Counted from the stretch's first letter, positions 1 through 11,647 are shown. The stretch is DNA of 64,000 bases from Amphimedon queenslandica (GCF_000090795.2 NW_003546279.1:163551-227550), one strand, 5' to 3'. The notes: generated by a model from the sequence alone, not told the origin. Program-made: numbers and translations.

Positions 1-2064
1 ATAAAAGTCATGATGATCAAGACTATCATTGTTATTATCATGATAATCAAGTTCCTAATCGTGATCAACAAGGTTTTTATTGTGATAATCAATATCGGGG
101 CCGCCATGATCCTTCTGGTCATCATGATTGTTGTGACCCTTCTCATGATCCTCATTCCCAGTTCACTATTGGGTCAATGGTGTGTGTTGATACACAAAGA
201 GGTGATCCATTGTATGGTGTAGTACAGTGGATGGGGACAGTACCTGACTACCCAGCTGGAGCAATAGCTGGAGTGGAATTGGTAAGTCATTATTATGTGA
301 CATAAATTAATTAATGTATTATTAATAGGAGAGGCCGTTGCATGGCTGTGCTGACGGCACATGGCGTGGAAGAAGATTCTTTACATGTCCTCCTGGTAAT
401 GGTTACTTCTGTCCATTGACAGCTCTCAAACAAGACACAAGATATATGGATGAAGGACAAGTACCAGCACATATGAGACAAGATATTGATAACCGTATGT
501 TAATACAGTTTGATTTATTTATTACCTTCTTTATAGCATTAGCAAAGTATGCACCAGTAACTGAAGACATTGATACAATGGCATCTCCTGATTTATTCAA
601 ATTGTACATTGGTGATGCTCATGGTATTCAAGGTCATCATAATTCATGTTACCTTGATTCCACTGTGTTTGGATTATTTGCCCTATCTGATTCATTTGAT
701 GAGTTGATATTCATAGAACCAACTGAAGAGGTGGGAAGAAAAATTAAATATTACCTTTGGAAAGGAATCATTAATCCATTAAGAAAGTGAGTGTTTTCAA
801 AACCATAATTACTGGTTTATATAACTGGTTTATATAACTGGTTTTTAAAACTGGTTTTCATTACTGGTTTATCCTGTATGTAGGTATGGATTAGCAAGGT
901 ATGAGTCAGTAATGGACTTGAGAGATAGTTTAGAAGAATTTGGTAGAATGAAAGGAGCCAAAACTGATGAAAAAGGTTAACTATATGACATTATTATTAT
1001 TGTCATTATTATTATTAGATCCTGAGGAATTTCTTAATCTTTTGTTTAAGGAGGTGCTTCACATTGATCCATTTCTGACTATTAAGTAATTAATAATTAT
1101 TATTATCGTTAATTAATTTTGCATTAGACGTCCTTTTGGAATTGAAAAGGAGTTTTTTATTCAGTTGTTCTTTGAGATTGATCCTAATAATACTGAAGTA
1201 CCTAAAACAGAGAAACTGATAGCTCAAATGTTTCATGAACAAAACATCTCATTCACTAGAGTAAGTTTATGTTACTTATCATAACTTGTGATAATTATGA
1301 CACTTGATGTGTAGGTTCCTTCCAAACTGTTGCTTCAGATGCCACGTTTTGGTAAAGAATTCAAAATGTACAGCAAAATAATTCCATCACTGACACTTGA
1401 TGTGAAACCATTAATGGACCCCAGTAAGGAAAAAAATACTGATTATTATCAAATTCTTAGTATAGGTACTAGGGGTGATCAGAAGTGTAAAGTTTGTTTA
1501 AGACATTCAGTATCTTCTGTTTGTCACACTTGTCCTAAGAAAGTATTCAACATTACTGATCCTTATGTTTATTACTGTTCTGAGTGTGATGAAAGAGTAC
1601 ATAGAGAAAAAGAGCGTAAAGGTCATCGTGTAGAAGCTGTAAATATTAGGCCAGGAACTAGTGATGCTACCAATTTTTCAAAGATGGAGTTGCTGTCAGT
1701 GATATGTATAGAGACCAGTCATTATGTGTGCTACACTAGATCAGGAGATAAATGGCTGTTTCATGATAGCATGGCTGATAGATTACGTAAGATAAATCAC
1801 TATTGATTTATTATATTTCTCTATTCTACAGATGATATGTACAATGTTCCTAGAGTGGTTGATGTTACTGCTGGGTTACAGGATTGGATCTACTCCCCTA
1901 CTGCTAGTGAGGATCGACTGATGAATACTCCTGCTAGAGATATACCAGAATATGTTCGTAGATTCACTCAAGATATTTACATGTGTGTATATGTTAATCC
2001 TGACCTTGATATGTATGGTGACAATGATGTTGAAGAGTCACTTTCACCCAATAATAAGAATTAA
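1..2064 (+). CDS. CYLD-like deubiquitinase (CAP-Gly + USP), 5' partial, no kinase tail
   Basis: Exons seen: 1-281 (frame open at base 3, runs off the window), 329-494, 537-786, 884-975, 1019-1085, 1128-1260, 1315-1786, 1832-2064; all junction phases agree. The first exon encodes a His/Asp/Asn-rich stretch and then a CAP-Gly domain (FTIGSMVCVD, YGVVQWMGT), finished in exon 2 (DGTWRGRRFF). The USP domain is of CYLD type: Cys box GIQGHHNSCYLDST (Cys codon at 647), MPRFGKEFK, a Cys/His B-box insertion (CKVC to VHREKERKGH) unique to CYLD among USPs, the His box ETSHYV (His codon at 1720) and the acidic DSMAD box. CYLD removes Lys63- and Met1-linked ubiquitin from signalling complexes. The protein stops at 2064, shortly after MCVYVNPDLD, where its neighbour continues into a coiled coil and kinase. 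All three catalytic residues are present, so it looks active. Its introns are near-identical to those of the neighbour, so the duplication is recent or conversion is active. Confidence 0.88.
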
Positions 2065-2315
2065 CGATAATAATTATGATGTTAAATGTTTGTAACACTT
2101 ATGCTTTTTTTGTTCGGATTTGACTGCTATTATTCTGATCTGGATATGTATGGTGACAATGATCTTGAAGAATTACTTTCACCTAATAATTATTATTGAC
2201 CTTTTTGCACATTATTTTTTACTGTTAATGTTATGATGTTCATGCATGGTAATATCTATGATTAATTAATTAATTTACTGGCAGCCCCTCCCACACCTTG
2301 AATTTCAGGGGCTTC
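2065..2315 (+). other. Intergenic spacer with a duplicated piece of the preceding last exon
   Basis: About 250 bp between the first two CYLD-like genes. Bases ~2140-2200 repeat the last ~55 bp of the preceding coding exon (residues DMYGDND, then LSPNN, then a stop), so a short tandem duplication of the gene end is left here. Otherwise AT-rich with TAATTA runs. Confidence 0.6.
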
Positions 2316-5300
2316 ATGGCTTCCATTGTCATGAAAAAAAACCATGGGTATGGGCAATCAAAAGAAGAAGAAAACCCACCAAGTACTAAAAGTAAGGCAA
2401 TTTTTGTTGTACTAATAGATCACTAGGCTATGCATATCAACAGATCCTCCTTATCCTCTTTCCCAGTTCACTATTGGGTCAGTGAGTTCTGGTGCAGTTA
2501 GTAAAGAACAAGTCGAAGAACAAAGAAGAGTTTTTGCAGAAATAGAATTGCGAAAACATCACGAGAACCAATGTGAAGATTGTGAATTACAGCGTGGGCA
2601 GCGAGGAGAAGGAAGTGCAGAATTAACGAATACAATAAAAGCATTGAATTTTGCTGGGCCTGATGCAGTTAGTAAAGAACGAATCGAAAAAGAAAGAATA
2701 GCTCTTGAAGAAATAAAATCACAGAGACGAGAGAATCATGACCAACAGCATGAAGATTATCAAGTGATTGGAGGGATTGAAGAGAGTATTGTAGAAGAAA
2801 ATTATGTATATACATGTATCACGTTATGTTTCATCTTATGAACAGGATAATGAAAGAGGAAGAGGAGACAATAATCAGCAGCAACAACCTAACCTATCTG
2901 TAATGGTTGAAGGCATCAGGCTCCAACAACCACAGCAGTCACCAAGAGCTCAACACCTCAACAATGAAGGAGGCAGAGAAACAGCAAGTCTTCCATCTCT
3001 TCATAATGATGGTACACATAATCATAATTCACCTCGTTATGATCATAATTGTGATCATCATATTCCTGGTCATCAAGATCATCGTAATTTTGATCATGGT
3101 GATCCTAATTGTGATCAACAAGTTCATGATTATTATAATCGTGATGATCAAAATTATGATCAACAAGGTTATGGCCATAATCATCAAGGTTATAATCGTG
3201 GTCATCAAGATTGGGCTCATCATGATCCTCCTGGTCGTCATGATCATTATGATCATTCTCAGCGTCCACCTGATCCTTCTTATCCCAGAGATCCTCGTCA
3301 AGGTCCCCCTCCTGGTCCTCCTCCTGATCCTCATCATCAGTTCACTATTGGGTCAATGGTGTGTATTGATGTACAAAAAGGTGATCCATTGTATGGTGTA
3401 GTACAGTGGATAGGGACACTACCTGATTACCCTGGAACAATAGCTGGAGTGGAATTGGTAAATGTTTATGTACTTATGATTGAAATCATATAATGTATGG
3501 TATATGTATTTATATTAGTATTTTTATAGGAGAAAACGCTAAGTGGTGGTACTGATGGTACATGGCGTGAAAGAAGATTCTTTACTTGTCCTTATGGTAA
3601 TGGTTTCTTTTTCCCAGTGACAGCTCTTAGACAAGACACAAGATATATGGATGAAGGACAAGTACCAGCACATTTGAGACAAGATATTTATAACCGTATG
3701 TTAATACCTTTTGATTTATTTATTATTATCTTCTTTATACATGTAGCATTAGCAAAGTATGCACCAGTAACTGAAGAAATTGACACTATTGGTTCTCCTG
3801 ATCTATTCAAATTGTACATTGGTGATAGACCATGTGGTATTCAAGGTCATCATAATTCATGTTACCTTGATTCCACTGTGTTTGGATTATTTGCACTATC
3901 TGATTCATTTGATGAGTTAATATTAGAAGAACCAACTGAAGAGGTTGGAAGAAAAGTTAAACATTACCTTTGGAAAGGAATTGTTAATCCTTTGAGAAAG
4001 TGAGTAACTGGTTTACATTACTGGTTTATATAACCGGTTTTCCTGTATGTAGGTATGGATTAGCAAGATATGAGTCAATAATGGACTTAAGAGATAGTTT
4101 AGAAGAATTTGGTAGAATGAAAGGAGCCAAAACTGATGAAAAAGGTAAACTACAGTACTTACTTTAACTTTTTATGTATTATTATTATTATTATTAGATC
4201 CTGAAGAGTTTCTTAATCTTTTGTTTAAGGAGGTGCTTCACATACCTCCATTTCTCACTATTAAGTAATTAATAATAATAATACTAATTTGTTATAAATT
4301 ATTACATTAGACGTCCTTTTGGAATTGAAAAGGAGTTTTTCATTCAGCTGTTCTTTGAGATTGATCCTAATAATACTGAAGTACCTAAAACAGAGAAACT
4401 GATAGCTCAAATGTTTCATGAACAAAACATCTCATTCACTAGAGTAAGTTTATGTTGCTTATCATAACTTGTGATAATTATGACACTTGATGTGTAGGTT
4501 CCTTCTAAACTGTTGCTTCAAATGCCACGTTTTGGTGAAGAATTCAAAATGTACAGCAAGATAATTCCATCACTGACACTTGATGTAAAACCATTAATGG
4601 ATCCCAGTAAGAAAAAATTAATGCCTTTATTTTTATTTGGTATTTGTAAAGGTAAAAGAGGAGGTCAGAAATGTAGACTCTGTCTAAGTGGTTCAGTATC
4701 TTCTGTTTGTTACTCTTGTCCTAAGGAATTATTCAACACTGATGATCCTTATGTTTATTATTGTTTTGAGTGTAACGAAAGTGTACATGAATCTCGTAAA
4801 GGTCATCGTGTGGAAGCTGTAGATATCAAGCCAGGGTCTGCTGATGTTGGACAGATTTCAAAGATGGAGTTGCTGTCAGTGATATGTATTGAGACCAGTC
4901 ATTATGTGTGCTACACTAGATCAGGAGATAAATGGCTGTTTCATGATAGCATGGCTGATAGATTACGTAAGATAAACCACTATTGCATTATTATATTATT
5001 CTTTATTTTACAGATGATATGTACAATGTTCCTAGAGTGGTTGATGTTACTGCTGAGCTACAGGAGTGGATCTATTCCCCTACTGCTAGTGAGGATCGAC
5101 TGATGAATACTCCTGCTAGAGATATACCAGAATATGTTCGTAGATTCACTCAAGATATTTACATGTGTGTATATGTTAATCCTGACCTTGATATTTTGTG
5201 TAATGATGGTAGCAATGAGCCTGTAGAGTCATTTTTTGATTCTCCTGCTACTACTACACAATTATATCAAGCCACTGATTCTGTTAAAGATGTACTTCAT

Positions 5301-6878
5301 ATGCGAGAAAAGAAAGAAGATACATATGAATCAATCATTGACCAGTTATCGTTGAGTTTAGAGGAATTTGATGACAAGTCTCATATCAGTTTTACTAAAG
5401 AGAGCTTACACAAACTGCAGAAAGGGAAGCCTCAGTCTCTACAAGATGCTATTAATCAGCAGCCACACTCGTTTGAAGGTATCATAGCCGTTCATCAGCA
5501 GATGCGTGCTGATATAACGTGGTATAGTACCAGCTTTGATCACATCACTCAACACTGTGAAGAGCTGTTTGATAATCTGGAGGAAAGAAGAAGTAGCTTT
5601 AGACAAAAAGCAAGTCAATTACAAGAAGTTTATAAACAGGATATAGATAAAATGAAGGAAATGAATGGAATTTTAACATCTCGTCTTCGGTCTTATCAAA
5701 ATTTACACAATAGCCTGACAAAGGAATATCAACAGCTTTCAACGTCACATGACACCCTCACAGCAAACCATCAGAAGCTTTTGAAGTCACATGACACTCT
5801 TGGGAAATCACATGATAGCCTCAAAAAGGAACAGCAGGAGCTTCGGAAGTCAAATGCAATGCTCACAATTTCTCATGAGCAACTTCAAACATCTCATGAT
5901 AACCTCAAAGCTGCTCATCAGCAGGAAGTCACTCGACACCAGAAGTCACAGGAAGAGAATGAGAACAGATTACAACAAGTTAATCAAAGATTAGTTCAAG
6001 CACAGACAGAACTAGCAGCAAAACAAAACGAAGTGGCTGAATTACAAAATACGCTGCAAAAATTAGAAAATAATTGGAAGGTCAGTCACACAGAGGTATC
6101 ACTGTCAAAGAAAGAGCTAGGCAGAGGAGGCTGGGGTGTGATCTGGATAGGAGAGTTCAGAGGACAAAGGGTAGCTGTGAAACAGATGCATGAACTGATT
6201 AAAAGTGATGAATATATGGAGCTCCTTCATCGAGAGATCAACACAATGTCTCAGTTGCGTCATCCTAATCTCCTCCAGTTTATAGGAGCTGTGTTAGACC
6301 ATCCATCAGGTAATCCTATGATTATCACTGAAGTAATGGATACCTCATTACGGAGTGCCTATGAGAGGAAGGAGCTTACTACTGATCCTGGCTGTAGACC
6401 AGTGATTCTATCTATAATGCGTGATGTAGCTGTGGGTTTAAACTACCTCCACTGTCTACCTGATCCTATTATTCATCGTGATGTCAGCAGTGCTAATGTA
6501 CTACTGGAATCAAAGGGAGTCAACAAATGGAAGACTAAAATATCCGACTTTGGATCCGCTAAATTCGCTCGTGCAGCAGTTACTGCAGCACCAGGAGCAG
6601 CTGTTTATAGTGCTCCAGAAAGTATCGCAACAATTCATAGAAAGAAGAGAAGGCAAACCCCAAAGATGGATTCACATAGCTACGGTGTTCTCTTGTGTGA
6701 AGTGCTGACATGCCGTTTTCCAGATGAGGAAATATTTGAGGCTTTATTAAAGCGAGTCAAAGTCAGCTTACCTCAGCTGCATGAACTCATAGTTTCGTGT
6801 ATCGATGAAGAACCAGACAAACGACCAACAATGTCTGAAATAATCGTCAAATTGGATCGTTGTATTGCTAATAAGTAG
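2316..6878 (+). CDS. CAP-Gly / CYLD-type USP / coiled-coil / TKL kinase fusion protein
   Basis: Ten exons join in phase: 2316-2391, 2444-2805, 2846-3457, 3530-3695, 3747-3999, 4053-4144, 4198-4264, 4311-4443, 4498-4966, 5014-6878 (1364 aa). The first exon and start codon are the least certain part. Order of domains: a duplicated SKE(Q/R)(V/I)E charged module (~30-145), a His/Asp/Asn/Pro-rich linker, CAP-Gly (GSMVCIDVQKGDPLYGVVQW), then a CYLD-type USP with Cys444 (NSCYLDST), a B-box-like zinc-binding insertion, His722 (ETSHYV) and Asp737 (DSMAD). A long coiled coil follows (~820-1095), and then a TKL kinase: GRGGWG from 1113, VAVK lysine 1133, HRD 1231-1233, DFG at 1255, and the C-lobe to the stop. 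USP end, coiled coil and kinase lie in one uninterrupted 1.9 kb exon, so the fusion does not depend on predicted splicing. Both enzymes keep their catalytic residues. CYLD normally acts beside RIP-type kinases in NF-kB signalling; here a deubiquitinase and a kinase share one chain. Substrates are unknown. Confidence 0.85.
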
Positions 6879-7167
6879 CACTGACTGTTTCCGATTACAC
6901 ATGCAAGTACTTTTACAATAATTGTTAAGAACAATTTAGACTTTATTATTTCATTTTCTATTCGTTTGCTTTTTCTACTATTACTTTTAAATGGTACTAT
7001 TATTGTACTTTTTCTTAAAATGCTATTCTATTTTAACTTTTACAGCTAAAGGGCATCATAACGACATTCATAGTTTCCAGTTTATTCTAAGTTATAAATA
7101 ATTGTCTACTTTCTTTGGAAGAGAGGTACCGGTGTGACAGCGTTGAGCAAAAAGAAAGCAAAAACTA
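6879..7167 (+). other. Intergenic spacer
   Basis: AT-rich 3' UTR and promoter sequence between the fusion gene and the next CAP-Gly kinase gene. No repeat or conserved element recognised. Confidence 0.5.
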
Positions 7168-10100
7168 ATGACTTCAACTACAGTGGACTGTCCTTTTACA
7201 AGCTCTTCCGAGGCTTCAGAACCTTCTTCAAGATATTACTCCCTTTTTAAACCAGGAGACCGGGTTGTGGTCCAATCTGCTGTAAAAGGAGAAGCATTCT
7301 ACGGTACAGCAAGATGGACGGGCCAGATCAGGAAGGCTCACTTAGGAGATGCTATACCAGTCGTTGGAGTAGAGATAGTGAGTTTTGATAGAGAGAGAAA
7401 GAGGGGGGAAGATATAGTAATATATTGTACATGTGGTTGGTGGTGGTGTGATTGCTGAAAGGGTGAGAGAGAGAGAGAGAAAGGGCTGGCATGTTTTAAA
7501 TTAGAAATCTATTTTTAGAACACAATTCAAATTTCAAATTATTAGCAGCTGTGCGTAGGCGACCAATCGCCATAGACTACTTATTAATCTGCGTTGTAGT
7601 GGGTGGGTTTTTCTTGGTAGCAGTATTAATGCATAAGTTTATTATGAATTTATAAAATAACGGAAAGTCTAACAAGTGCTTTCTCATGAATTCATTTTTT
7701 CTGTTTTTAGGACAAGAAGATAAAACTAGACAAACATTTCCCGGACCTTCATATGGACTTGACGGAAGGTCAAACTCTCTTCAAGGTTCCCTTTCACCAC
7801 ACGAGGGTATTCCTTCCTGAGCAGCTGGTCGTACACGCTGAAGACTTTGAGGTTCAACACCAAAAAGAGATCATTACACAATATGAGGTCCGGCAGGCGG
7901 CAAAAGAGTTCAACCTAACAGCTGAAGAGTATCAGTACCAGCAAGTGATACTGGATAATTGTAAATCAGACTCTAAACTGACGAAGGGTACCTCATTTGA
8001 TAGCAAGGACTCAGGCTGTAGTCTCACGTCTGACAAGCTGAGGAGTCTCTCCATCAATTCTCCTCTTTCTCCTGGTGACTGTCAGCTTAGTGTGGGATCA
8101 ATGGTATCCATAGAAGATAGTAATTCTGTCCTTTATGGTGTCATTCAATGGATTGGCTCACTACCTGGTTGCACTGAAGCTTCGATGGCTGGAATTGAAT
8201 TGGTAAACACACACACACACACTCACACACACACTCACACACACACACACTCACACACACACACACACTCACACGCATACAAACTATTGGAGAGTAAATA
8301 TGTATTTGTATTATTACAACTCTACCTTTAGCTGTTGTTTGTAATTGTAGTTGTTATGTTAGCTAATGAGTAATGGATGCTATTGAACTGTTAGTCTACA
8401 TACAGTATACTTTAGTGTCAGTGGTGAGGTCTAGTGATAATTCCATTTGTAAGTACAGTCTATGTCCTAATTTGAGACATTTGGAAAACTTTTTTTCAAT
8501 TTCTAAGACTGACAATAATAGACTTTATGATGATAGAAAGTTTGAGCCAATTTCCACAAGAAATTTTTTAATTATGGCCATCTAAAGAAATGGGTCAATT
8601 TCTGAAAAAACCCTATACTATTATAGCCCATGGTTTTTCCAAAAAATGGCTCCCAAATCACCCCAAATTTTTATTATATTTTCTGATACATATTGACATA
8701 CTTATGCTGTGTAGAAAGTTTGAGGGGATTCAGACAAGACATTTTCGAGTTGTAGCCATTTTAAGAAATGGGCCAATTTCTGAAAAATACCCTGTACTAT
8801 AGCCCATAGTTTTTTCCAAAAAATGGCTCCCAAATCACCCCAAATTTTTATTATATTTTCTGATACATATTGATGTACTTATGCTGTGTAGAAAGTTTGA
8901 GCCGATTCCGACAAGAAATTTTCGAGTTATGGCCATTTAAAAAAATGGGTCAATTTCTGAAAAATACCTATAGCCCATGGTTTTTTCCAAAAAATGGCTC
9001 CCAAATTACCCCAAATTTTTATTATATTTTCTGATACATATTGACGTACTTATGCTGTGTAGAAAGTTTGAGGTGATTTGGACAAGAAATTTTCAAGTTG
9101 TGGCCATTTTAAGAAATGGGTCAATTTCTGAAAAATACCCTGTACTATAGCCCATGGTTTTTTCCAAAAAATGGCTCCCAAATTACCCCAAATTTTTATT
9201 ATATTTTCTGATACATATTGACATACTTATGCTGTGTAGAAAGTTTGAGGTGATTCGGACAAGAAATTTTCAAGTTGTGGCCATTTTAAGAAATGGGTCA
9301 ATTTCTGAAAAACCCCTATACTATTATAGCCCATGGTTTTTTCCAAAAAATGGCTCCCAAATCACCCCCAATTTTTTATTACATTTTCTGATACATATTG
9401 ATGTACTTATGCTGTGTAGAAAGTTTGAGGTGATTCGGACAAGAAATTTTCGAGTTGTGGCCATTTTAAGAAATGGGTCAATTTCTGAAAAATACCCTGT
9501 ACTATAGCCCATGGTTTTTTCCAAAAAATGGCTCCAAAATCACCCCAAATTTTTATTACATTTTCTGATACATATTGACGTACTTATGCTGTGTAGAAAG
9601 TTTGAGGTGATTTGGACAAGAAATTTTTGAGTTATGGCCATTTTTAAAAAGCATCACTTTTACACAATGAAGTGATTGAATTATCATAATGTTATTGGTA
9701 CTTGTATTTACGAAGCAATTATTATTGATATAATTACAAGGCAATTATTTATTTATTTAATTATTTAGGATGAGCCATTGGAAGGATGCTCTGATGGTAC
9801 TTGGGAAGGAAAGAGGTTGTTTGACTGCTCTTCTGGTCATGGCTACTTCACTTCACTGGAATCAGTTAAACCAGACATAAGATACCTCCTTGAAGAAGAA
9901 GAGGGGAAAAGAGACACTAGTAGGAACTACAGCATTGGAGGAAGACAGTATGATGATTCTCCTGAAGATAATAATGGAGGCATGAGCTTTGGTTATCACT
10001 CTGGTGTCTTCCAAGAAGAAAGGAGGAGCTTTGAAGAGACTAGGACTGGCTATCAAGAGAAGGACTCTTATAGAGAACAAGAATGGAAAGAAGGAGTTGA

Positions 10101-11583
10101 TTATTACAGCAGCAGTCATAGAAATCCACCACCAGTTAGTATTAATAGCCACAAGAGCATGAGGCATGGTAGCTCTATGATGACAGGTGGTGGTGGGGGA
10201 AGGGAACAAGCAGGAGGTTCTCTAGAAATGGCAGCTTTAATACCGTCAGTTGTGCAGTCAAAGTTAAAGGAGCTTGAACAGCAACAGGATCACTATCACC
10301 CCCATCACCAGCCTATCACGTGGAGGAGGGATGAGAGGAGGGATGAGAGAGGGAAAGGAGGACACTTTGAGCAGCTACAGAGGAAGGTTGAACTAATGGA
10401 AGAAGCTCATCAAAGTGTCACTGCATCTCTTAGAAAGAAAGAAAGCGATTATATCAATCTTTATGAATCACATGAGAAGCTAATGGAAGATTATGAGGAG
10501 AGAGAGCAACAATATTTCCAACTTAAGCAATCCCACGAGAGCCTCTTGTCCAAGTATGAGGACATTGACTATGATTATCAACAACTGAAGCAGCTTCATC
10601 AAGAGCTGGTCCGTAAATACCAGGAAACCAGCAGAGAGGAGAGTCTAGACAGGAAAGAGTTTGCTTCAGTCCAAGCCTCTCACCAACAGCTTGAGTACAA
10701 AGTACAGCTAATGGAGGCTGAGCTTGAGTCAAAGAATAGGCAGCTAAGCTCATTGAAGAGGCAGTTGAATGCAATAAGGAATAGCTGGAAGATAAGGCAC
10801 ACTGATGTGTCTTTGACAGACACTGATCTTGGCAGAGGAGGCTGGGGTGTAGTTTTGATTGGAGAGTTTAGAGGACAAAGAGTAGCTGTGAAACAGATGC
10901 ATGATGTCATTCAGGGCACCGAATATATGGAGCTCCTTCATAGAGAGATAAATACAATGTCTCAGTTGCGTCATCCTAATCTCCTCCAGTTTATAGGAGC
11001 TGTGTTAGACCATCCATCAGGTAATCTTATGATTATCACTGAAGTAATGGATACCTCATTACGGAGTGCCTATGAGAGGAAGGAGCTTACTACTGATCCT
11101 GGCTGTAGACCAGTGATTCTATCTATAATGCGTGATGTAGCTGTGGGTTTAAACTACCTACACTGTCTACCTGATCCTATTATTCATCGTGATGTCAGCA
11201 GTGCTAATGTACTACTGGAATCAAAGGGACACAACAAATGGAAGACTAAGATATCCGACTTTGGATCGGCTAATTTAGCTCAAGCAGCTTTCACCAAAGC
11301 CCCAGGAGCTCTTGTCTATGGAGCACCCGAATGTTTCCAAAGTGTCGTTGATTCTGGGAGACTTCAAACGACAAAAGTTGATGTGTTTAGCTATGGAATA
11401 ACTCTCTGTGAGATCTTGACGTGTCGTTTTCCAGAGCACCAGTACTTCCAGCAGATGTTGCAGAGTATAAAGGAATACAATCTATCTAGTTTGATTGAGC
11501 AGTGCACTCAGAAGAGACCTCAAGAGAGGCCGGACATGAAACAAGTTATTGATAGCATTGATAAAGTTATTTCTTTTATGTAA
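7168..11583 (+). CDS. Two CAP-Gly-like domains + coiled coil + TKL kinase (CYLD-related, USP lost)
   Basis: Three exons, 7168-7377, 7711-8202 and 9769-11583, join in phase 0 (838 aa). The first CAP-Gly-like domain spans residues ~27-120 (FKPGDRVVVQ, FYGTARWTGQ). The second spans ~185-265 (LSVGSMVSIED, YGVIQWIGSLPG, then DGTWEGKRLFDCSSGHGYF) and uses the same exon break as the CAP-Gly of the two upstream genes. A Gly/Ser-rich linker and a coiled coil (~435-560) lead to a TKL kinase with GRGGWG from 589, VAVK lysine 609, HRD 707-709 and DFG at 731. The catalytic set is complete. There is no trace of the USP or B-box between CAP-Gly and coiled coil. The kinase is close to that of the upstream fusion, and nearly identical in DNA over ~330 bp. 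Likely role: a microtubule- or adaptor-tethered signalling kinase; substrate unknown. Confidence 0.85.
7378..7710 (+). other. Intron 1 of the CAP-Gly/kinase gene
   Basis: GT-AG intron between the two CAP-Gly exons. Contains a short purine-rich GA run near 7460; nothing else recognised. Confidence 0.6.
8203..8290 (+). repeat. (CA)n/(CTCACA)n microsatellite
   Basis: ACACAC/CTCACA repeat starting at the donor of intron 2 of the CAP-Gly/kinase gene. Confidence 0.9.
8475..9655 (+). repeat. Tandem array of ~178 bp units (GTACTATAG family), about six units
   Basis: Unit landmarks (TATAGCCCATGG followed by TTTTTCCAAAAAATGGCTCC) recur near 8605, 8789, 8965, 9137, 9313 and 9495, a 172-184 bp period. 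Each unit also carries TTTTCTGATACATATTGA and ATGCTGTGTAGAAAGTTTGA. The array fills most of intron 2 of the CAP-Gly/kinase gene. Reading frames cross several units but only because the unit lacks frequent stops. Single or few-unit relatives are scattered through the window in both orientations, nearly all in introns. Confidence 0.9.
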
Positions 11584-11647
11584 AAAATTTAATCATCATT
11601 ATTATTGTTTGTTTACTCTGTTGTCCTAATGCTGCTTTAAAAAGGAA

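Noticed and set aside
2907-3401. Ile/Val-rich hydrophobic frames over the His/Asp-rich linker, both strands
   Set aside because: Frame-shifted readings of the GATCAT-type coding repeat; the His/Asp frame continues into the CAP-Gly and is the real one.
8590-9507. Frames encoding WLPNHPKFLLYFLIHID-like repeats in the 178 bp array
   Set aside because: The same peptide appears from intronic repeat copies elsewhere, in both orientations relative to host genes; no start, splice or domain support.
8475-9655. Centromere-type satellite
   Set aside because: Only six units and confined to one intron, with dispersed relatives; more like a transposon-derived local array.
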